Positions 55,425-64,000 of a DNA stretch of 64,000 bases are shown one piece after another. This stretch comes from Mytilus californianus (lineage: Eukaryota > Mollusca > Bivalvia > Mytilida > Mytilidae). The notes beneath the pieces are model-generated. The model ran no database searches, had not been told where the DNA came from, and saw nothing but the letters and a program-made list of their open reading frames with translations. Made by a program: the position numbers and the translations under genes. Each line of letters begins with the position of its first letter. The stretch's first letter is position 1. The DNA lies in NCBI RefSeq assembly GCF_021869535.1, contig NW_026262690.1:14719001-14783000 (forward strand). Direction: 5' to 3'.

Positions 55425-57535
55425 TAAAATGCTCCGCTGGGCGCAGCTTGATACGACCGCAGAGGTTGAACCCTGAACAGTTGAGGCAAGTATGAACGCT
55501 CATAACATTCAAGCTTGATACAGCTCTGAATTTGGATTTTGATTAAATATTTGACACAGCATAGGTTTCTGACACAGAATGAATGTGGTCAAAGAACTGA
55601 AAAATTTGAAATTGGACTTTTACCTATTATAGTCCAATATCCAAAATCTAAATACATGGTTAGATTCAGCATATCCAAGTACACAAAGAATTCTAATAAG
55701 ATGTTCTTCTTTTGCTTTGGAAACAAAGCCCTGTTCTAATTGAAATAGAACATGGCCTGCACTTGATTGACGTCACAATTTAAATTGCAACATCAGTTGT
55801 ATTTTGAACAATGCTGGAGAACAAAATGACATTTGTGCTGGTGTTGCTCACTAGGAAATTTAATAAATATCATTCAATCAGTAGGTTTACATGTATCTGT
55901 TCATTTTTTATCGTGAAACGGTTGATTTTCTATATCGTTTTGACTTCATAAAATCGAAATGGCTGCGTTTCGAACGTGTATTATAGACCTGCTTCGAAGT
56001 ACAAAAGTTCTAAATTTTCCTATCAAAATCGAAATAATTCTATCATGCCATGCTCTATGCTCATTTTAACATGGGTAGGCATTATATTTGTCAACATTTT
56101 ACACCTCGCTAACACTCTGTATAAAGATATTGACAAATATAATGCCTACCCAAGTTAAAATGAGCATAGAGCATGGCATTTAAGAATTTTTTCTTAATTA
56201 AATTTATTTATTTATTAATGGACAATATTAGCTAAGTTTTTAAAGGGGTTTGCTTCATCAAAAAAAAAAAAATTATATATATAGCATTCTGAAAATTAAT
56301 TTATACAGAATAGCAAACAAACCTACCATGAAGTTCTTCAAAAAATTCACCAAAAAAAATGAAAAAAACAATTTAAAAATTTCATTCCTCATTAATTATA
56401 ACGTCTTTAAAAAATCTATAAAACTTACCTTCAATTACTTTTCAAAATATCTAATAATGAATAGTAAGTTTCAAACTATATTTATACATAATTTCTTCTC
56501 TAAAATTAGATTTGATGCTGTATCTATTTTAAACTATGACACTCCTTACAATTTCTATAATTGTGCAATACAGCTCTGAATTTGGATTGTGATTAAATAA
56601 TTGACACAGAAAAAATGTTGTCTAAGAACTTAGAAATTTGAAATTGGACATTTACCTTTTATGGTCCAATATTCAAAATCTAAATACATGGTTAGATACA
56701 GCATATCAAAGAACCCCATATATTCAATTTTTGTTGCAATCAAATACAGTTTAATTTGGGATTTCGATTTGGACCAACTTGAAAACTGGGCCCAAAAACA
56801 AAATTCTAAATACATGTTTGGATTTAGCATATCAAAGAACCCATTGAATTCAATTTTTGTTAAAATCAAACTATTAGTTTCATTTTGACCCTTTGGACCT
56901 TAATGTGGACCAATTTGAAAACCAGTCCAAAATACACAGTTAGATTCAGCATATCAAAGAACCCCAAGAATTCAATTTTTTTTAAATCAAACAAACTTTA
57001 ATTTTGGACCCTTTAGACCCCAATTCAAAAATGGGGCCCAAAATACAAAATCTAAATACACGGTTAGATTCAGCATATCAAAGAACATGAAGAATTCAAG
57101 ACTTTGAATTAAACCCCATTGAAATTGGTCAAGAAATAAGCAATTTATACAAAGTATTAGAAAAGTATTGTTTTTGACCCCTTTTTTCTTAACGGTTAGG
57201 GCTATAACCCCCAAAATCAATCCCAATCTTCATCTTTTGGTATGGAACCTTGTAGTACAATTTCATAGAGATCCGTGCACTTATACACTAGTAATTGTCC
57301 TGAAGCAAGAAAAATGCTTGTTTTTGGTCCTGTTTGGGTCCCTAATTCCTAAACAGTTATGATAATAATAACCCCCAAAATCAATCCCAACCTTCAATTT
57401 GTGGTATGTAGCCTTTTGGTACAATTTCATAGAGATCCATCTGATTATTCTCAAGTTCTTGTCTGGAAACCAAATGTCTTCGAAACAACCACGCTGACAA
57501 CATCATAACATTATACGACCGCAAAATTTATAAAT
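55425..57535 (+). mobile_element. 'tacgaccgca' element, copy 5, with a 1-kb interruption
   Basis: Left end 'gctccgctgggcgcagc' and 'tacgaccgcagaggttgaac'. The block 'atacagctctgaatttggat' occurs at 55517 and again at 56569, each followed by 'gtgattaaat..ttgacacag'-type text, so about 1 kb (55690-56568) lies between duplicated left segments. The remainder has five echoes of 'ttagattcagcatatcaaag', then the internal units and a right end ('atgtcttcgaaac', 'attatacgaccgcaaaattt'). The interruption carries a 49-bp-arm hairpin (56045-56179). Open frames across it are not genes. Confidence 0.75.
56045..56179. repeat. Hairpin with 49-bp arms
   Basis: Left arm 56045-56093 ('atgccatgctctatgctcat' to 'atttgtca') and right arm 56131-56179 pair at 48 of 49 positions around a 37-bp loop. 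The single mismatch is 'acatggg' against 'cccaagt'. Such high identity suggests a young foldback element. Confidence 0.95.
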
Positions 57536-57569
57536 GATTTAAAAATATGGTTAGCAGATGCAGGATTTT

Positions 57570-58140
57570 ACTAAAGAAAACAGAGTAAATGTCCCCCTGT
57601 GTTGCACTTATTTAATATTTCCAAGGGGCATAACTCTTTTAAAAAAAGACAATCATCCACCATTATAGAACTTGTCCTAGATATTACAAATACCATAGAC
57701 TTATCATAAGTCGTTCCCTTTCAACAAACCTAAACACAAACATTGACTTGTAAACTATGTAAAAGTTTCAAAATCAATGAACCATGATGAGGGGTGGGAC
57801 TATATAATCCATGGAAACTAGACTTGCAAATGCCAATACATTTGCATACCAAATATCATTGACTTAACATAAGCGGTTCATCTTAAACAGATCTAATCAC
57901 AAACTAATACATGTAAACTAAGCAAAAGTTTCAAAGTCAATAGACCATGACTGAGGGGACCAAATATTCTCCATGGAAATGAGATGTGCTAATGCTTATA
58001 CAGCTGCATACCAATTATCATTGACCTACCACTAACGGTTCCCCTTGAACTGACCTAATCACAAACTAATTCATTGTTGCCGCCGCCAACAACGCCGGAA
58101 ACAGCATACCTATGTCTCGCTTTTTGACTCTGTCAATCAA
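57570..58140 (+). repeat. Dispersed repeat with about 155-bp tandem units
   Basis: 'ccaaggggcataactctttt' at 57610 starts two or three units marked by 'cataagtcgttc..ttcaac', 'cataagcggttcatctt' and 'ctaacggttccccttgaac' (near 57707, 57869, 58031, about 162 bp apart), each followed by 'cacaaac'. The tail is 'aacgccggaaacagcatacc' and 'tgtctcgctttttgactctg'. Confidence 0.75.
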
Positions 58141-58734
58141 TGTGAGAGCCTGATGGACGGACGCCCGGTATTTCCATGTCCCCCACAACGCGTTACAAGG
58201 GAGGCCAAAAATTTGGAGCCAATGGGGCCCCAAAGTAAGCAATGTTTAGAGTGGGACATGTAAAAAGTCTTTGCATTAACCATATATGTAGCTCTATAAG
58301 GGGGCAGGGCACCCTGCCCACCCCCTACATTCACCTCTGGTTAGGTCACCCATACTAGAGTGCCTATTTAACAAACACTGTCCAGTACTCAATATCGTAG
58401 ATGTGTCCATTATCAAATTCCTACAATATGCCAATTAATGAAACCATCCTTATGTTCCCTCTAACACAAATCCCTGTGTGTTACCTATAATGAATCAAAC
58501 CTCCTGCATGTGCCCCATAACAAACATTGCTGATTGGGCCTTTTCTGATTAAAGCTCTATGTGACCCAAATTTTGAATCTGCCAACAATCATACCCTCTG
58601 AATTTGTCAAGCTTAAACCAGAACCATAACAAGTGTCCCATATCTGGCAATTCTAGATGACTTTTGTGCCTACTAACCACAACTCTTTTATGTGCATCCC
58701 ATAATTACATAAATTTACTTCTTCTTATATATCT
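58141..58734. other. Nothing recognised
   Basis: Less AT-rich at 58141-58340, with some C-rich text. The minus-strand frame at 58137-58334 is unrecognised. Confidence 0.4.
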
Positions 58735-59165
58735 CCATGTTAAGAGCATTTCGATTTAAGGATATATCAACAAGAGCATTTTGATTTAAAGACATTTCAA
58801 CAAGGGTATTTGGTTTAAGTATATTTCAACAAGAGCATTTTGCTTTAAGCATATTTCACCAAGGGCATTTTCATTTAAGCATATTTTAACAAGAGCATTT
58901 TGATTTCAGGATATAAACAAGAGCATTTTGATTTACCGTAAGTATATTACAACAAGAGCATTTTGATTTAAATATATTACAACAAGAACATTTTGATTTA
59001 AGTATATTTCAACAAGAATATTTTGATTTATATATAAAAAAAAAATATAAAAAAGTATATTTCAACAAGAGCATTTGATTTAAGGACATCATTTTAACAC
59101 TAGCAGTTTGATTGAATGATATTTCAACAAGAGCATTTTGATTGAAGGACATTTCAATAAGGAAA
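58735..59165 (+). repeat. About 31-bp tandem repeat, roughly 13 copies
   Basis: The core 'caacaagagcattttgattt' is followed by 'aaggatattt' or 'aagtatatt'. Units vary from 28 to 34 bp and decay at both ends. An A-run interrupts at about 59036. Confidence 0.9.
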
Positions 59166-61075
59166 TTTTTATAAATACAATCTTCATGTTTTAGCTGACA
59201 GACTCCAAGTCTGGCAGTCTTATCAATTTATTTTATTGCATTACACATATACAAACATACTGCACAATAAAACAATACAAAATAATCTAACTAAAGACAT
59301 TTTATCATTAGGAAAACAATCAAATTGAAAAGTGAATTAAATGGTGTTTGCTTGTTAAAGACTGAGTAGAGACAGTTCAAATCTAATGACACATCAGGCA
59401 AAGAAAACACTACTGACTTATTTAAGGGTTAACATCGATTTTACCCATAAAGTATATATTTTCTTTACTGAGAAAACATGGAAATTATTCCAGACATTTT
59501 CTTGAAACATTATGAAATAACAAATTGCCTATTTTAAGCCTGTCATACAATTTATTTATAGTCTTTTGGGAAGAAAAACTAACCAAGGTTTTACATTCTG
59601 TCTTCCTAAGTTAATGTCAGACCATCCTTTTCCAGAACTTCAAAGACAGAATTCTTATCATACAACAAAATGTTATCTGTAGAATAACACATGATAGCAT
59701 TCAGACCAAAATATAAACTGAAATGAAAGTTCTTTCATGATTTAGTAAAACTCAAACCATGATGGCTATCTAAGGGACTAGAAAAGACCACAGACATACA
59801 GGAAAGTCCAGAGTCCTTAAGTAAAACTACTATGAATGAAACATAAACAAAACAAAATTACAACCTGACTGATCCTATGATCTGAGCTTTGGACAAGTGC
59901 AAATAATGGTGGTTGGTTGGTTCGGGGAAAGGTGAGCTTATGGTAATCCTTTATATATTTGTATGATAGGAAGATTCCAGGAAGTTTCTTTTAGAGAGAT
60001 ATCTAAACTGAGCTCCAGAAGATTGAACTTGAGGTAGACTTATATTTTTGTGTCTGGAAGATTCCCAGTGAATGATACATAAGAGACACAGTATCTACAC
60101 TGACATTTACATATGATCATCTTGCCACATTCAATCTGTTATAACATTATAACGAACTATTCATAGACGATAATATACTTCTATTAATGGTGCAGCTGTA
60201 AAAAAAAGTAACAATTATACCAGAAATAATGATTTCTTTTTGCTTTATAAGATACAACTGTTTTACACATTTAGTTCCAATGAAACTGGTTTTATAACTG
60301 TTTAACACTTGCTTGTCTAAATTCTTGTAACCACACTTTTATTCTTCAAATTTTGTCACTTTTTTTTTTTTTTTTCAACTTTTTCTTTGATATTCAATAA
60401 AAAGAAATAGAGAATGTATCATCAGATTAAATTGAATAGCTATAACAGAAATATTTAAGTTACCATGACAACAATCAAATGCCTTAAAATAAAACATTTA
60501 CCAAAAATTCACAAGAATTATAATCTCTTCATGTTTAAAGTACCAAAATATGAGAGGATCAAATTGTGCTTCATTAGTGTTAAAAATCTGCAGTGAAAAC
60601 TGTTAGTTTACATCATTAACAATACAATCTCTTCACAGTAATGATAACTGTCTTAACAAACATTATATAACCTTGGGTAATTAACAAAAGTCTTTCCCTG
60701 ATCATTCTCAAATATAATGGGTTAACTTAATACTAACGTCATTAAGTCTTTCAATTTTTCTCTAAAAATGATCAAAGTATATGCTGTTCCTGTAGATAAT
60801 AAAATTTATAATATTTAGAAAAAGGAAAAATATGTCTTTGAAATGAAAAAGTAAATACCTATGAAGAGTTATCTAATTACATAAATTTGAGGTTTTACAA
60901 TGATCACAACTACTTGTTTGAGGAGTCTCTTTACTTCAATCTAAAATGTGTACTCATAAAACTGACTGCACTAGTGAATCGTATCAGGTCTTTTGAATAA
61001 GAAGGTCGCCAGTGTAAATCGATTGACGTATCATCATGTCATTGGGACATAAATTCCTATCTATCATTGCCCTTA
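59166..61075. other. Nothing recognised
   Basis: About 1.9 kb of AT-rich DNA with a T-run at 60360. No exon or repeat seen. Confidence 0.45.
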
Positions 61076-61441
61076 GGCCAAGTAAATTTAATTAGTAGAT
61101 TTTCATCCAAATTTTTGAAAAAAATGGGGTGGGTGGGAGGATTTTATTTTTTATTTTTTATTAGATATGAAACGCTATTGTGACGTGTTCTTCATATATG
61201 CAAGTGTAATAATAAGGTTCTATCATGTATATACATGTATAACGAATCAAACATACAAAGAAATGCAAAAACCAAAATTTGAAACAGGATGTTATTAATG
61301 AAACGAAATTATCGACAGTTACCGGTAACAAAATGAACAAAATCCGGAAATCGAAAAATTTTCAAAATAAAAAAAATTGGGGCGGAACGATTTCAGAGGG
61401 GCGGGCGGGGATGAAAATCTATCAATTAATTTTAATTGGCC
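61076..61441. mobile_element. Harbinger-type MITE, 366 bp
   Basis: Starts 'ggccaagtaaatttaattag' and ends 'ctatcaattaattttaattggcc' (in shorter pieces: 'attaattttaattggcc'). The inverted arms are about 33 bp and match at most positions, ending in 'agattttcatcc' on each strand. The flanking 3-bp direct repeat is TTA (61073-61075 and 61442-61444), as in PIF/Harbinger insertions. G-rich runs sit just inside both arms. The plus-strand frame at 61279-61551 crosses the border and is not a gene. Confidence 0.87.
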
Positions 61442-61704
61442 TTATCTTGGTTTTTTACAATTTTGTTTTTATATGTATAAATTTTATTCTAATGTATATT
61501 TTGTGTTTTAATATTACAATTTTTACAATTATTTTAGTGAACTCTCCCTAAATAATTTTGTTTGTGATTAGTTTTCTATCACTGTCTTGATTTATATTAT
61601 ATCCTTAAATGAGGTTGCACATCATTCTATCCTCCTCAATTTTTTTATTATCTGATTAATTCATATTCTTTGATGATGTCTAATGGTGCTTTATTCATAT
61701 ATTT
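61442..61704. other. Nothing recognised
   Basis: AT-rich spacer. Confidence 0.4.
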
Positions 61705-61900
61705 TTATAACATATGGGTAGGGGAGGGAAACCTGAGTGCAGGGTGTGTTATAAAGTACCAACTTTCTTTGGGTACCTGATCATGGGTGGAGAAAATCTT
61801 ATCGCAAGGTTTAAAAGTGCCAAATTTTTTTGGGTAACAGATCATAGCTAAAGAAAACCTGATTGCAAGGGATAAAGTTCCAACTTTCTATGGCTAAGTA
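61705..61900 (+). repeat. About 68-bp tandem repeat, three copies
   Basis: 'taaagtaccaactttctttg', 'aaaagtgccaaattttttt' and 'ataaagttccaactttcta' begin successive units near 61752, 61822 and 61871, with 'gatcat.g.t..agaaaa.ct' between them. Diverged. Confidence 0.75.
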
Positions 61901-63477
61901 ATAAAATATTAATGAAGACTGTTTGTTGACCTCAAAAACCCTCTTTTCCTAGTGTTGTTGGATTGTTTTCATTTTATTATCTACCACAGTCATCTCCCTT
62001 GAACTATGAAATTATATATCTTAAGATTTGAAAATACAAAGGTAACATATTAAAAGTCCTATTAAAAGTCGTACATCTTAGATTCAACTTTTTAAAAATA
62101 TTTTTCACATCAAAGAAAGTACAACCAAACACCAACAAAAATTTCTGATATCTTCCTTATAATATGATTTTCTCCATGTAAAAAAGTTATAATCAGATAT
62201 ACAATCTTTACCACTCTCCCTGCATCAGATGACAATAAGATTAAATAATAACAACAGCTTGACCCTTTGGAAATCAGAAATATTAAATACACAAATTCAA
62301 ATTCATATGGCACAATATTAAACTACAAGAAACACACTCTTCAAATATTTACAAATCTTAATTGTTTGGTCAACAAGCTCTATGGCATGTTGATATGTCG
62401 TAAGTAAACACTTATCGTAGACTATCTGCTTCGTCAAACTTAATTTACATATCAGTCATGGAGAACTACTGACTAATTATCGTTCAGAAGAAGATGTCTT
62501 AGGGTTTGTTAGGTTAGAGAGCTATATGGATATCTCTTTTGTGATTTTAACAATACTACCCACTTCTGCTTGGTAAATTAAAGGCCAGCGACCTCAATGA
62601 ATTGATAATTTGTCATCGGGTGGTTATCATAATAAATAAAACTATCTTCTTCAATCTGTCATTTAAATCATAAGTATAGACTGGAATGTCATGCAGTAAA
62701 CTGTCACCTTACTTAACACTCAACCATACCAGTCAAATCTCTTTTCCCTTAATAGATAATTTAGGAAATTGCATGGGGACAGAAAATAGGAACCAGCAGA
62801 AAAGGAACAGGGAGTAAAAAAGATTTAAGGGAAGTGGGAGGAAGATAAACAAAATTTCAACCATTTCATTTCCTAACCACTTGGCCAAAGGTAGAACATA
62901 GAGCTAGTATAACCACATTCAATCCCTCATTGAACAAGTAAAAAAGAGTGGTGATGACTGACACTCCCTAACACACTGTATAAGTTTATAAAGACCCTGA
63001 CACGAAGATTGTTTGGCCATGTTTTTACAAAATCCATATGCAATAGTCCTTCCTCAGTAAACACTGTTATCTGAAGTATTTATGAATTAGCAAATATTTC
63101 AATGATGACCTAATCGGTTCAAATTAAAGTGATAAAGAATATATCTTTGAGAGATTAATAAGTGCTGACATGTTTGTAATTGTAGGTATAGGTTACATTG
63201 CTTTTTGGCTATCTATCTGAGGTTACATCACTGACCAAGATAGACATGATCATAGGTAGATAAAGGATGCAGTGTAATCCATTAACAGATAAGGACTAAA
63301 TGATTACTTTATCTTAATTTTTGGTCATAAATAAATTTATTTTCTTAATTCTAAATGGGTTGACTTTAAACCTATATGTTAGTTCTTCCATAGTGTCTCC
63401 CATAAAATCGTATAAAATTAAAAACTGAGGAGTTTTCTAGAAAAATATGAAATTTAGAATTATGGGAAATACTTTTA
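61901..63477. other. Nothing recognised
   Basis: AT-rich. The frame at 62110-62313 is unrecognised. No exon or repeat. Confidence 0.45.
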
Positions 63478-64000
63478 GAATATAAAAAGATGTGGTATGA
63501 TTGCAAATGAGACAACTCGCCACAAGAGACCAAATGACACAGAAATTAACAACTATAAGTCTCCATACAGCCTTCAACAATGAGCAGCTTTTAGTTGACA
63601 CTGGACGTTAAGCAACCAACAATCAATCAATCAACAATGAGCAAAGCCCATATAGCATAGTCAGCTATAAAAGGACCCCAAAATGACAAATGTAAAACAA
63701 TTCAAATGAGAAAACTAACGGCCTAATTTATGTACAAAATAATGAACAAAAAACAAATATGTTACAGAGCAACAAACAACAACCACTGAATTACAGGCTC
63801 CTGACTTGGGACAGGCACATACAGAATGTGGCGGGGTTAAACTTGTTAAAAGCGCCAACCCTCCTCTAACCTGGAACAGTGGTGTAACAGTAAAACATAA
63901 GAATAAACTATAAAAATCAGTTGAAAAAGGCTCAACTCATCAGATGGATACAAATAGAAATACATCTATCAAAAACACAGAGTGGACGTGGACGGGTACT
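63478..64000 (+). mobile_element. Long copy of the 'gatgtggtatga' dispersed repeat, cut by the window edge
   Basis: Begins 'aaaaagatgtggtatgattg' and continues through 'agctataaaaggaccccaaa', 'acaggctcctgacttgggac', 'gtggcggggttaaacttgtt' and 'ccaaccctcctctaacctgg', still matching the family at the window end. It contains a small SINE-tail insertion (63587-63630). I recall this as one of the commonest mussel repeats; no open frame survives here. Confidence 0.8.
63587..63630 (+). mobile_element. 44-bp SINE tail insertion with 13-bp target duplication
   Basis: Direct repeats 'tcaacaatgagca' at 63574-63586 and 63631-63643 flank 44 bp consisting of 'gacactggacgttaagcaac' and a 'caatcaatcaa' tail. 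That is the 3' end of a SINE whose body is missing, i.e. a severely 5'-truncated insertion. Confidence 0.88.

Noticed and set aside
56250-56579. 109-codon plus-strand frame
   Set aside because: Lysine/asparagine/phenylalanine-rich composition typical of A/T-rich non-coding DNA inside a transposon insertion.

Overview
This window looks like non-coding-rich nuclear DNA from a marine bivalve, most likely a mussel (Mytilus or a close relative). The reasons are: AT-rich sequence with no prokaryote-style gene packing; spliceosomal exons with GT/AG borders; two degenerate LINE 3' ends; tRNA-derived SINEs with target-site duplications; and many dispersed repeats whose wording I recall from mussel genomic sequence (for example the 'gatgtggtatgag...gagacaac' family at the right edge). 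The species is inference; a database search was not possible.

One protein-coding gene can be supported. It lies on the minus strand and spans most of the window. Five internal or terminal exons join with compatible phases: 28959-29033, 7205-7436, 5668-5880, 4667-4867 and 4056-4344. A probable first coding exon at 50401-50418 adds the start. The joined product is at least 342 residues: a short cytoplasmic N-terminus, one membrane helix (about residues 71-92), a six-cysteine EGF-like module (143-178), a TNF-receptor-type cysteine-rich region (181-227), and a beta-rich, cysteine-poor stretch to residue 342, where the reading frame continues past the exons I can see. Topology is type II (N-terminus inside), which is the reverse of ordinary TNF receptors. 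Two introns are about 21 kb each and hold most of the repeats.

Layout: 1-4040, tandem arrays and a Helitron-like element; 4056-7436, four exons with short introns, one of which carries a foldback element; 7437-28958, a giant intron with the first two of five same-direction copies of a 'tacgaccgca' element, a recent 270-bp duplication, a hAT element, a 1.7-kb satellite split by a MITE, and a SINE; 28959-29033, a 25-codon exon; 29034-50400, a second giant intron with another Helitron-like copy, two LINE remnants, a 48-bp minisatellite (1.6 kb), a 50-bp minisatellite (1.6 kb), smaller arrays, MITEs and SINEs; 50401-50458, the putative first exon with a TATA-like box; 50500-64000, presumed upstream flank with further repeats and no recognisable exon.

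Nearly all long open frames in the window are by-products of tandem repeats whose unit lacks stop codons. No CRISPR, operon, rRNA or functional tRNA was seen.
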